From positions 868,001-932,000 of the forward strand of contig NC_067300.1 in the NCBI RefSeq assembly GCF_020740795.1: a stretch of 64,000 nucleotides of DNA, written 5' to 3'. The notes below the pieces were generated by a model, which did not search any database, had not been told where the DNA came from, and saw only the letters and a program-made list of their open reading frames with translations. The position numbers and the translations under genes were made by a program. Of this stretch, positions 13,480 through 39,077 are shown piece after piece (position 1 is the stretch's first letter; every line of letters begins with the position of its first letter). The DNA comes from Apus apus. Taxonomy: Eukaryota; Chordata; Aves; Apodiformes; Apodidae.

Positions 13480-13522
13480 CTGCCAGGGAGAAGCTGCTGC
13501 CAGGGAGAAGCTGCTGCCAGGA
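13480..13522. repeat. Short tandem repeat in the TMEM203 3' UTR
   Basis: About two and a half copies of the unit GCTGCTGCCAGGGAGAA just beyond the TMEM203 stop codon. It falls in the predicted 3' UTR. Confidence 0.7.
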
Positions 13523-13597
13523 GCCCGGGCTCCCGGCGAGTCGGGCACGTCCCTGCCCGGGGTGAGGAGCCAGAGCCCCAGAGCCTGCCCCTCGCCC

Positions 13598-14008
13598 TCA
13601 GTTCACCCGGCAGGCTCGGATCATCAGCAGCTGCAGGAGGATGAAGACAGGGGACATGATGAGCCCGTACCACAGCTCCCGGGTGTGCTCCACCAGCTTC
13701 TGGCACAGCAGCATCTCGAAGACGAACTTGAGGCTGAGGATGGTGAGGATCCAGAAGAGCCGCAGCACGGCCAGGCGCTTCTCCCCGTCCTGGAAGAGCC
13801 TCACCGAGACGATGGTGGTGAAGTAGGTGCTGAGCCCGTCGGCGGCGAAGAAGGGGACGAAGACCAGCCACCAGGAGAGCGCGGGGGCCTGCCCGTCCAC
13901 CTTCAGCACCAGCAGCGCCGAGAAGACCAGCAGGGCCAGGCCGTGCAGGAAGATCTCGAAGGTGGCGAAGCCCAACCACTGCACCAGCTCCCGCAGGGAG
14001 AACAGCAT
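13598..14008 (-). CDS. TMEM203: TMEM203, transmembrane protein 203
   Basis: A complete single-exon gene of 136 residues, the same length as the mammalian protein, beginning MLFSLRELVQWLGF and ending IRACRVN. Four hydrophobic segments are visible at about residues 13-35, 46-70, 80-102 and 113-131, as expected for this four-pass endoplasmic reticulum protein. In mammals TMEM203 is linked to ER calcium handling (STIM1, IP3 receptor and SERCA partners), to spermatogenesis and to STING signalling. The start is the only in-frame ATG that gives the family length. It is transcribed away from NDOR1, with 404 bp between the two start codons inside a CpG island, so a shared bidirectional promoter is likely. 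I see no damage. The long opposite-strand open frame across it reflects GC-rich codon use. Confidence 0.97.
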   Translation of the reverse strand: MLFSLRELVQWLGFATFEIFLHGLALLVFSALLVLKVDGQAPALSWWLVFVPFFAADGLSTYFTTIVSVRLFQDGEKRLAVLRLFWILTILSLKFVFEMLLCQKLVEHTRELWYGLIMSPVFILLQLLMIRACRVN

Positions 14009-14412
14009 CGTCCCGGCCCGGGGGGCGGGGGGTTTGGGGGGGTAGGGAGGTCGGGGGGTTCGGGGGGGTCGGAGGGGCCGGGGGTTCGAGGGGTCGGGGG
14101 ACCGGGGTTCGGGGGGTTCGAGGGGTCGGGGGGTTCAGGGGGTTCCGAGGTTCGGGGGTTCAGAGGTTCAGGGGGTTCGGAGGTTCGGGGGTTCGGGGGG
14201 CCCGGGGGCCGGACCCGTCACCCCCAGACCCGTCACCCCCGGTTCCAGCCCCTCGGCAGGCGGCGCGCGGTGATGACGTTCGAAGCGCCGCGTCGCGAAG
14301 TGGTGACGGAAGCGGAAGCGCCGGGCCGGGCCGGGCCCGGTGGGTGCGGGTTGGGGCCGGGGGCTCCGGGACGGGCCGGGGGCTCCGGGCCGGGGCGCCT
14401 CGTCTCTTCCAG
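14009..14412. promoter_or_regulatory. Shared CpG-island promoter of TMEM203 and NDOR1
   Basis: The 404 bp between two divergent start codons are very GC- and CpG-rich; the island extends into both coding starts (about 13540-14545). There is no TATA box. Head-to-head TMEM203/NDOR1 is also the human arrangement as I recall it. The left half carries the G-rich tandem repeat described separately. The right half (14260-14412) is CpG-rich with CGCGCGG and GGGCCGGG blocks and most likely holds the NDOR1 start site. Confidence 0.8.
14019..14212. repeat. G-rich degenerate tandem repeat (GGGGGTTCG-like)
   Basis: About 190 bp of short units built from runs of 4-7 G separated by TTC, TC or TTCGA on the plus strand. 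This gives many runs of at least three G and so strong G-quadruplex potential on the plus strand and i-motif potential on the minus strand. It is adjacent to the TMEM203 start and would be C-rich in any TMEM203 5' UTR. Confidence 0.85.
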
Positions 14413-29556
<15,144 letters not shown>

Positions 29557-29596
29557 GCCTGGCTCCCTGCCTCCCCTTCCCCGTGAACTCTGCCTG

Positions 29597-29602
29597 AATA
29601 AA
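29597..29602 (+). terminator. NDOR1 polyadenylation signal
   Basis: AATAAA 41 bp after the NDOR1 stop codon (TGA, 29554-29556), followed by a TG/T-rich stretch at about 29625-29640. It predicts a very short 3' UTR. Confidence 0.85.
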
Positions 29603-31446
29603 GGAGCCAGCAAAATGATCCACCTCTGTCATCATCCTTGGGCTGATTTTATCCCAGCCAGGGGTTGGGGCCTGGCAGAGGGGGTGAACTTACCTGACAA
29701 GCCCTTCCCTGATGGTGGCAGGGCCATGGTGGGCTGGGGGAACCCGTCTCCTGGGGGTGGGTTTGACTTGGGTAAAGCCTGGTGCCCTGGGCCTGTATCC
29801 CACCAGAGCGGAGGTGAGAAGTCCCTGTGGTGGGATGCTGCAGGTTGGCTCCTGTGTGGAACTGAGCTGCTGTCCTGTGTGCTCCTGGGGTCCCTGTGCT
29901 GGGTGAGCAGCCCCTGTGGGCATTGCTAGAGCTACGGCGTTGGTGGCAGCCTGTGTTTGTGGTTGGACCTAGAGGAAGTGAGCTGTTGCATGGCAGTCCC
30001 TCCACCCTGGCATTAGTCAGCAGCTGCAGCACTCTCTGCAGGAGGCTGCCTGGACAGACCTGTTCCCCGTCTCCAGTGGCCTAGGCCAGCAGGGATGGGC
30101 GCAGGAGGAAGCTTTGATCCCTCTGTCTCTGCTGCTGGCTCATCTTCCTGCGCCTGCTTGACGCTGAGGTTGAAGATCCCCAAGTGCCAGTTCCCATTGA
30201 GTTGTCCCATTCCCTGAGCACCTGCTCTGCTGGACCTACCCTCCTCCCCATCCTGAGAGCTGCTTCCAGCCAGGGCTGGGCGAGCTGGCACCCTGCAGCC
30301 TATCCCCTAGGAGCTGTGGGGCCATGCGCCCTCCTGGCCCTGCTGGTTCCCCAGTGGGACCAGTGCCACCATCTTCCCCATTTCAGTGAACTCTGCTACT
30401 GTGTAAATAGCAATTAGGGCTCAGGGCATGAATCAGATGGGCACAGTCCCTAGGAGCAGGCTGGGACAGGAAGGGACAGTGGTGCCACCCCATGCCTGTG
30501 ACCCAGCCACCCTCCCACACACTGGATCATGGGGTCCTGCAGGGGTGAGCAGTGCCCCGGGCACTGCTCTGGCTGTGGCACCGCAGTGAGTGGCAACGGG
30601 GTTGGTTTTGGGGTCTTCTCACCCCTCTGCCTTGCTCTGAGGAGCTGTTGCACTTGCAGATCCAGGCTGGGCTGGATGTCCCCACACCTCGGGGGTGGTG
30701 GGTGGACAGTGCAGAGCTGCTGCATGGCAGTCAGCACACTGGTGACGCTGTCCTTGCTCTGGGCACTGCCCGGGCTGCGCTCTTCCCTCCAAGCACCACA
30801 GGATGCTCGTGGGGCATGGCAAGGTGAGGTGGCTCAGCTCGGGGAGTGACTCAGGGGACAGGGCTGGGGCTGGCCTGGGGCAGCACGGAACCCACTCTGT
30901 TGTGCTGTACTGGGTCTGTACTGGGAACTGAGCACGGCTCACGTCGCTGTGGTGTGGGGAGTGCTGGCCACAGGGGTGGCTCCATTTCTGAGCCGTGGGC
31001 CCAGCTCCTCCCCGGCTCCCGTGGGAGCTGATTGGCGCAGCCATGGCTGCCTGCCCCTGCTGCTGCCGCCATTTGAGCTGCTCCCAGAAGTTGACAAACC
31101 AGACGGGTTAGATCCAGGCTCAGCACAGCCCTGCCTGGCTGAGCAGCAGCAGCTGCCTGCACAGCTGCCGCGTACCCCTGCACCCCTCTGAGCAGTGCCC
31201 AGCTCATTGCCTTCTCCGGACTGTTGCGGGACAGTGCTGCGTCGGAGTGGAGGAGGAGGAAGAGGAGGAAGAAGTGGCTGCTGGATGCTCACAGCGTTGC
31301 CCCTCTTGAGGTGGCCTGTCGGTGAGGGTGATGGGGACAGGCCCTGCTTTAGGGGCTTCTGACCCATTGGCCTGGGAGGGGGCCTGAACTGTGCTGGAGG
31401 GATGACGGGACGCTGTGTGGATGCCATTGCCTTTAAACCTTTCCAG
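29603..31446. other. Intergenic region between NDOR1 and the RING gene
   Basis: About 1.8 kb with no repeat I recognise. The right third (about 31000-31300) is more GC-rich with an ATTGG box near 31030 and may contain the promoter and a 5' UTR exon of the RING gene. A good acceptor (tttaaacctttccag) ends at 31446, just before that gene's coding exon. Confidence 0.5.
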
Positions 31447-31473
31447 CAGCCGTGCTGAAGGCCACCTCCTGCC

Positions 31474-32532
31474 ATGGAGCAGCACCCGTGTCCCACACCC
31501 AGCCCTGAGGGAACTCGGGGGGCGGTGGGCGAGGGGGGTGGCTGTGCAGCAGCTGCCTCCGTGGAGCCAGTGGCAGGTGAGGAGGCAGAGCCTGGCCCCC
31601 CGCCAGCGCAGGCAGCCACTGGGAAGGGCTGTGCCGGGCAGCAGGGTGAGACTGTGGGGCTGGGGGACCCCGTGGAGCCACACCAGCTCTGCAGAGAGGC
31701 ACCTGCTGCTGCGTGGGGACGCTGGGATCTGCTGCCAGCACAGGACACAACCGGGCTGCTCCTGCCTGGGCACGAGGAGCCGCCTGCCCGTGGCGCCTCC
31801 CTGCCTGCAGGGCACGACCCTCTTGCCACCGCCACTGCCACCAGCCCCTTCCTACCCCCCAGAGAGAGCCCGGTGCCGTGGCAGGGGTCTCCCAGCCTGG
31901 AAAGCACCTCCAGCTCCGTCCTGAGCATCTCCGATGAGGAAGAGGAGTCGTCGAGCAGCGAGGCGGCAGCAGAGCTGTGCCACGTGCCGATGGGCAGCGA
32001 GGACGAGTGCCCCATCTGCACGGAGCCCTACGACGAGCAGTGGCACAAACCAGCCCTGCTCAACTGCAACCACGGGCTGTGCCGCGCCTGCCTGCGCGCC
32101 ATCATGGACACGGCAGCCAGCGCCGAGTTCGGCCGCGTCTGCTGCCCCATCTGCCGCCAGAAGACGCCCATGCTGGAGTGGGAGATCTGCAAGCTGCAAG
32201 AGGAGCTGCTCCTGCTGCACGCCCAGCCCCACTCTCCCAACACCCTGGCCACCCCCCGGCCCCCTGCCCTGCCCCCCCGGCGCCCGGGCCTCGCCGGTGC
32301 CCTCGAGCATCGCTTCCAGGTTCGCTTCCACACCAGCCGCATGTTCGGGTGCCTGCCCTGCGTCCGCTACCCGCCCTGCCTCATCCGCCGCCTGGGCTGG
32401 CTGGGGCGCCGCTGCCGCTGCTGCTACCTCCTGATCCTGGCGCTGCTGCTGGCAGCTGAGATACTCAGTCTGCTCCTCATCTTCCTCCCCATCGTCCTGA
32501 TGGTGCTGCTCTTCCTCATCCTCGATAAATAG
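31474..32532 (+). CDS. RING-finger membrane protein, probable E3 ubiquitin ligase (RNF182/RNF224-like)
   Basis: An open frame of 352 codons in one exon. A C3HC4 RING-HC finger spans C179-C227 (CPIC, then C-N-H-x2-C-x2-C, then CPIC) with CPICTEPYD and LLNCNHGLCRACL motifs, so it is a likely RING E3 ligase. A hydrophobic stretch at about 316-350, after a Cys/Arg-rich patch, would anchor the C-terminus in a membrane, as in the RNF182/RNF183/RNF152 group. Residues 1-172 are Pro/Ala/Gly-rich and low complexity, ending in an acidic-serine run (152-163). The ATG at 31474 has G at -3 and +4. M173 (31990) is an alternative start that would give about 180 residues, closer to small family members. An acceptor ending at 31446 suggests a 5' UTR intron. 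Its position between NDOR1 and RNF208 makes RNF224 a candidate by neighbourhood, but I cannot confirm the orthology. Confidence 0.82.
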   Translation: MEQHPCPTPSPEGTRGAVGEGGGCAAAASVEPVAGEEAEPGPPPAQAATGKGCAGQQGETVGLGDPVEPHQLCREAPAAAWGRWDLLPAQDTTGLLLPGHEEPPARGASLPAGHDPLATATATSPFLPPRESPVPWQGSPSLESTSSSVLSISDEEEESSSSEAAAELCHVPMGSEDECPICTEPYDEQWHKPALLNCNHGLCRACLRAIMDTAASAEFGRVCCPICRQKTPMLEWEICKLQEELLLLHAQPHSPNTLATPRPPALPPRRPGLAGALEHRFQVRFHTSRMFGCLPCVRYPPCLIRRLGWLGRRCRCCYLLILALLLAAEILSLLLIFLPIVLMVLLFLILDK

Positions 32533-35500
32533 CACTGGGTTTGTGCCTCCAGGCTGGGCCACAGAGGGGGAGATGAGCCCTGTTGCTGCTTTGCCCCTGG
32601 GGCTGGTGGTGGTGCCAGCCTGGGAGTGAGCTGGTGAACCCAGGTGCCCGGGAGGCTCCGGCGCTGCCAGGGAACCTGCAGCGGGTGAGGCAGCGGAGGA
32701 GCTGGAGGGGGCAGCTGAGGGAGGCCACCCTGGAGCCGGCCATCGCTTGCATCCCACCAGATGACACATCCCTGCAGCAGCGAAGGATCGGAGAGTGTGG
32801 GAGTCCTCCCTGCACCAGGGGCACGTCCCTGCATGGGGCTGAGCCATGGGCTGTGCCATGGGCTGCACTGCCCGTGCCTGGGACAGACAGACTGGGGTTC
32901 CCCAGCATGGACTGGAAATACAACTTGCATTTGTACTACAGCTGTGTCAGCTGAATTCAGTACGTGGTCTTGGCTGAGCGTGTCCCCTTGTGTCCCAGTG
33001 GTGACGTGAGGAGGCGATGGGGACAACCAATGGTCCCCAGCCACACTGGCACAGGGTGCCTGCCCCCACTGTGTCACCATCCAGCCCAGGCTGGACAGTG
33101 CCAGCCTGTGCTCATGCTTTGCCCTGCGCGGAGATAAGAAAGCAAACATGGCTCTGTCCCCATGGCCTGGCGCAGGTGGCACTGCCTGAGGACAGATGGG
33201 TTTCACCCCAGCCAGGCACCACAGGCAGAGGAGCCCATGGTGAGCATGGCACAGGGGCTGTGCCTGTGTGGGACCTGCCTGTGGCTGCAGTGGGCATGAA
33301 TATCTCAGTGCTGAGCAGGATGTGTGGGCTCTGCTCCTCACCCAGGAGCCAGCCCTGCATGAGGGCTGCATCACAGCCAGGCACAATGCCCGGCTCCTCA
33401 GGACTGCCCTGTGTCAATGCCTGGGCTATGGCACAGCTCCTCTGCTGCCCACCACGCTGCACAGCATGCCCTGGTGCCCGCGGGGGCAGAGATTTTTGCC
33501 AGGGCACGTAGGCAACTTCAGTGTCAGCATGGCCATGCTTTGCTCTAGCAAAGCAGCAAGGCGTGGGAGGTAGAGCAGGAGCAGGGCACCCCAAAACGGG
33601 TCAGGCTGTAGACAGAGGCAGGTGGGCTCCCTTGGCTCCCCTTGTACCGAGGAATATTTATTTATACCAAGTGGAGCAGCTCCAGCAGGAGAAGCACCAG
33701 CTTGGCCCCAGCTAGAGGTATTTTTTGGCTCGATGGGGCCTGTGGGGATGGGGGGCTTAGACAGCCAGGGGGGCCCTGCCACCACCTGGGACACCTGGCA
33801 CGTGTCCCTGCTCTACATTACTTGGGGGGAGGTGGCTGTTGTTTGGACAAACCAGGCCAGAGCTGTCCCCACGGGGACATGGTGGAGCACAATGCCCTCA
33901 GAGCACGTCCGTGCTCCTGCTGCCAGCACCTCCGGGTGCTAAAAGCCATAGAAGGGCACCCAAATCCCCCCAGCTCTGGGGTCCCTGGGGGGCTGCAGTG
34001 GAGGACTGTCCCAGGGGTGATGCTGTGGTGCCCTGGCAGAGGGGCAGGGCTGGCCTGTCAGCCTGGCTGCGATGTCCTCTCGCAAGGACTCGGTTACATT
34101 TAGCGCTGAGATAGCGGCGGGCAGCGCGGTGGGTGTCGGCAGCACAGCCAGCCAGGGCCAGGGGTTGTGCCCACAGCACAGGGACTGCAGGGCACCAGCC
34201 CCCAGCACAACCCCTCCAAAGACCCTCCCATGCCCTCCCTGATCCCTTTGCACTCCCAGTATGTGCCACATTCCCCCCTGGCACCTACATGCGCCCTGTC
34301 TCCCCATGCACACCCCCCTACAGCCCCCAGTCCCCTTCTGCAGCCCCAACAGCCCCTCCATGCACCCCAGTCTCCCCATGCACACTCCAGACAGCCCTCC
34401 CCCACCTTCTCACCTGCCCCCATTGCCCCATTGAGGCCCCCCAACATCTCTTTTTCCCCCCCCATGGGCTCCAGCACAGCCCCCAAATCCATGCCATCCC
34501 CTCACCTCATCCCCCTTGTAGCCCTCACTGTCCCCTCCCACAAGTCCCTGATCCCCCATTACACCCCAAATGCTCCATTGCATCTCCCAGCTGGTGGCAC
34601 CTGGAGGGTGATGTGATGTCCTCAGACCAGTGACCTGGCTGTCCCTATCCCCGCAGGGACCTGCCCATATCTCTCTCCTGTCATCTCCTGCATGTCTCCT
34701 GTCCCAGGTCACTGGCCATGCCCAGGTGGCAGTGAGGACACCGGCAGCACAGCCAGCCTCAGGCATCACTGAGTGAGCCCAGTCTTACCTGCCCAGGCAG
34801 GCAGGGGTTGGGGTGTTGGGGTGAGGGGATCAGGGTGTCGGGGTCCCCATTCAGCTCCAGTCACAGGCATCACCCCCCATTTTGCACCACAACCAGTGGT
34901 CCACTCAGTCCTCATGCTGGGGACATGCCAGTGAGGCCAGAGGGACACCAGCTGCAGGGGTGGCAAAAAGCAGTGAGGCAACAGCAACTCCTTGAATGTG
35001 GAGCCAGGGAGGAGCAGGAGTGGTGCTGTGCCTGCAGGCTGCCCTTGTCCAGATTTAACCCCAAAAAGCTCCTGAGCACAGCAGTCCCCAGGGCCAGCGC
35101 TGCCCTGGGGACCTGTCACAGCCTCTCAGGCTTGGTGCCACAACCAATTATCTTCTCAGCGTGGGGTTGCACCTTGTTGTGAAAGCTGGGCACTGGCAGA
35201 AGCTGTTGCAAGTGGTTTCCTCTCTGCTGAAATGGCCATTTGGGGGATGTGACTGTCCTGGGTTGAGTTTTTAGGGCTGTATGTCCCCAGGGAGGGCACA
35301 TCCCTGATGCTTGGTCACCTCCTTCCAGCCTGGCATGGTGTTACCACATAGCCCAGCACAGCCTTCAGCCCCTGTACTGGGGCAGGATCCCTTCCAGTGC
35401 CACCGGGGAACTGCTCCTGTTGAGCAACCTCCTGGTGGGGCAGGATGGGGACTGTGGGCCCACACATGTGGGGTCTGGCCTCAGGGACTGACCTTGGCTC

Positions 35501-37650
35501 TGCCCACCCACCCATCAGCAGAAGGAGCACAGAGCTGTCCCCACCCAGCATGACTTCCAGCACCGACCAGCTGGGCTGGTTTTAGGGAAAAGAGCTCGGA
35601 AACATAATCCCCTGAACCTGTGCCAAAGGCTGACCCCAAACCAGGCAAGACCCGGCCCCTTTCCACACCTGAAACAAGGGATTCTGGGGAAGGGTCATTC
35701 CTAGGACCCCTCAAGCTCCCTCTGCCATCATGCGCCAGCCTGAACACAGGGAGAGCCCAGAGTTTCAGCCCAGCCTGGGACATCAATGAGGAGGTTTTAC
35801 AACCAGCTCATCTGGGAACGTCTGGGAGCATCTTTGCTCACACGTGGCCAAACCTGCTGCCACGGCAACGTGGGGCCATGTTGAAGCAGCTGGTGGGACT
35901 TGGGAGTGCTTTGAAAAAACATCTTGGAGGTATGGAGTTAGGCGTGGCCACAGTGGCCATGGGAGCACTTCAGGGCCCAGAGCGTCAGAAAGACTTGGAA
36001 AGATTTAATTCACCTGCAGCTGTGACATGAGGGCTGGCACCACCCTGCTGTCCCTGTCCCCTGCAGCACACCCAGCCCCTCTTCCAGCAAGCACTTGTTT
36101 GAGGTTACTAGGGCTGGAGAAATGGGCTGTCGCCCAGCACTCACTCCTGAAAGGCCCCATTTCTTCCATAATTGCAACTAAAAATCAAATTAGTGCTTTT
36201 AAATTTACTCTGTGCCCAAGAGGTACCACAGGGGCAGGTGGGGGGAGGCAGGAACATGCTGTACCATTCATCCTTATGTAATAAAGAGGGCAAATTCCTG
36301 CTTTGAGGGTAAAACTGCTGCCACCTCTGCCCTTTGGTGCCTTTGGGGCCCTGGAGATGGAGATGCTCGTCCTGGATTCAGGATGAGCCTATAGGGTGAT
36401 GGAGGTGCTCATTCTGGATTTGGGGCTCTCTCAGCATCTCCAAACTGCCACGTCATCGGGCTCACTGAGGGGATGCTGTGACCACCAGGAGCCCCCAGCA
36501 CTGCTGCCAGGGTTGCATGTGCCCCCCACACCCACGAAGGATGGCAGGGATGGGGGCACGGGGCTGAGGAGCCAGGTCATGGCCATGGCACACTTGGGGC
36601 CAGGGATGGCACTGCTGCATTATTGATGCTGCAGTTCAGCACCCAGGGGTGCAGATGTGGTTTCATTTTCTGGGCACAGAAACCCCTCCTGGGGGGGAAC
36701 CAGGAGCCAAGCATGGGGAGTCTGCAGCCCCCCCCGGCACACCCTGTACTGCCCAGGGGTGGGAGCTGGAGCTGCCCCCGTGGCTTGGCTGTGAGTTGAG
36801 GACATGCCAGTGCTTTGGAAGCAGCTGCTCCACAGTGGCCCATGGCAGGGCAGAGGCAGCCCCACAGAGGCAATTTGGGGCCAGCACTGGGCCAGCAGGA
36901 CTGGGACAGCCAGCCCTGATGTGCACACACACACCCTGCGCCGTGCACACGCGTGTGCGCCCGGCAGCCTGTGTGCACAGCTCACACCCCGAGGAACTCT
37001 GCTGCCCTGGGACCACCATCCCAGCTGTTTCCGCTGCAAAATCCTGCCTCTCCTGGCTGGAGAGCTGCCTTCCTAGGAACCCTGGGGCCCACTTGGTGCA
37101 GGCAATGGGTGCTCCCCACCGATGCCATTTGTGGTGCTGCTGGGGGCAGCTGGGGATGGTGCAGAGGCCATGAGTGTGGCAGGGCTGTGGGAGTGTCTGC
37201 CTCACGGGAGAGTGAAGAGGGGACCTCAGTGCTGCCCATGTCCCTGCCCAGCTCCCTTCCCCAGCAGGTGCCACCTGGGCACCAGGCTGGCAAATCCTCC
37301 CCCCCCCAGTGTTTTGTGTCACTCGAGGAGGAACGGGACAGCCAGTGGGTATTTAAGAGCCCTTGCAGAGTCTGGGGAACACTTGCCAAGGTGGGCAAGG
37401 TCCTCCACTGTGCCCAGCCACCCGCAGTGTAACCAGGGAGTGGGCAGGGAGGGGACACAACTGCAACGGAGCCAAGGGCAAGGTCAGAGGAGACGCAAGG
37501 TCGGGGTGCCAGCCCAAGGGAAAGCCCATTCTCTGGGTATCTGTCCCCCAACTTTCTCCACGGACTGAGCAGGGCCAGGATGCAGCCCTGGCATGTGGCC
37601 CTGCTCCTCCTGCAGCCACGCAGCCCCTGAGACACCGGCTCGCTCTTCGT
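32533..37650. other. Intergenic region between the RING gene and RNF208
   Basis: About 5.1 kb. The left end must hold the 3' UTR of the RING gene, though no plus-strand AATAAA is close; the first clear one is at 36280-36285. The rest is unique sequence with C-rich stretches (about 34180-34600, CCCCA-type) and a small CA/CG-rich run near 36920-36965. No CR1 copy is evident here. Confidence 0.5.
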
Positions 37651-37662
37651 TCCAATATAACT

Positions 37663-37668
37663 TTTATT
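37663..37668 (-). terminator. Probable RNF208 polyadenylation signal
   Basis: TTTATT on the plus strand, AATAAA on the minus strand. It is the first convincing signal downstream of RNF208 and would give a 3' UTR of about 1.4 kb, which includes an A-rich run (minus strand) at about 38038-38060. Confidence 0.5.
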
Positions 37669-39077
37669 GGGGAGACTGATGGGGGTCAGAACAAGGCCGG
37701 GTATAAAACAGGATCATTGTCACAACCAGCAGTGGGAGGCATTGGCAGAGCAACACAGAAACGGCCCCGGCCCCGTCCTGCGCCGGCAGCTGCGCCGGCG
37801 GCATCGCCTGCTCCCTCGGAGTGGGCAGGGGGCACGGATCAGCCCCTCTCCCTGGATGGGTGCTGGGCTTCAGCCAGCACTGGGGCTGCTCTTCCTCCAG
37901 GGTGCGGAGCTCTGCAGGGCCCCCTCGGCTTGCCCAGCCCTGGTGCCCTGGGACTGGGTGGCATGTGGCCCTGGTGCTGCAGCCATGCCAGGTTGTGGTA
38001 CTCAGCCCCATGGGAGCACCTGCAGATTATGGCTTTTTCTTTTTTTTTTGCTTTTTTTGGCAGCAAACCTACCCCTCCAGATGCCCTGGAAAAAGCAAGT
38101 GTGCCCAGGGGGCTGCCACCCTGCCAGCCCCCCTGCACAAGGGGTCAGAGAGAGGTGCTGCTCTGGGAAAGGGACCATGGGCAGGAGCCAGACCTCTGCC
38201 CCCCTGCCCACCCAAATTCCCTCACTGTAGCTGGTATTTTGGGGCACAGCACCCCATGCCACCCCTCCAAGCCATCCCACAGGACATGAGTGCGGGGTCT
38301 GGGATGAAGCGGCAGAGAACGGGCACAGCTCAATGCCTTTGTGAATGAGTAGCAGCCTGGGACAGGGCGGCTGGGGATGGACGGGGGAAAAAACAAGAAT
38401 CCTCCAAAACGAGGATAAAGTGGAGCTTTCCTCAAGGGCCTGTGGAGGAAACGGGCCGCATGTCTGCTCGCAACCGCGGGACGGGTGCGCTGGCTTGGCG
38501 TGGCTGCGACTCAGGCGCATGGCGGCTTGGCCACTGAGATGAAAGCTTTGGCAAATAACTTACAGAGAAGGGGGGTGGGCAGCCGGGGACCTGTCCTTGC
38601 CTCCTGTGCCAGGCGGGTGACTCAGTGCACCTCCGGGGCTTCTTGTGCCACAGGTGGTGGCCACGGGGTGATGGAGAGTGTCTCTCTGGTCAGGACGTGT
38701 GTCCGCTCTCAAGAACCGTGGGGAGAGGAGAAGAAGAAGGCGCCTGGGGAAGGAGCCCGATGAGATGCTCAATGCACAGCGGGGGCACCCACTGCAGAAC
38801 TTGGGGGAGCCAGAGCCCCTGGGTGTGCTGGTAGATGTTTTGCCCATCGCAGTGTCCCTCTTCCTGGGCAGCACCGGGGTGTAGGGGGCTCCTGCCAGGT
38901 CCCAGCATCCCCACCACCCCCCACCAGTGCCAGTGAAGATGCTGGTCTGACATCCTTGGCCAGGGCGAGTATCAGAGCATCCTTTGGCAGCAAAGAATGG
39001 CCTGGGGACTGGGTGTGGGTGCTGCGCCATCTGCTCCCAGCTGCCCCGCTGCCAGGGGTGCGGGCAGGAGCGGGGGC

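Noticed and set aside
30013-30291. A short minus-strand open frame with a coding-like stretch (HLGIFNLSVKQAQEDE)
   Set aside because: The segment looks mildly protein-like but I do not recognise it and find no paired splice sites or neighbouring exons.
30939-32021. A 360-codon minus-strand open frame
   Set aside because: It is antisense to the RING gene and has no recognisable motif.
35256-35300. TGTCCTGGGTTGAG, resembling an avian LTR start
   Set aside because: No matching LTR end, TATA box or polyadenylation motif was found at a sensible distance.
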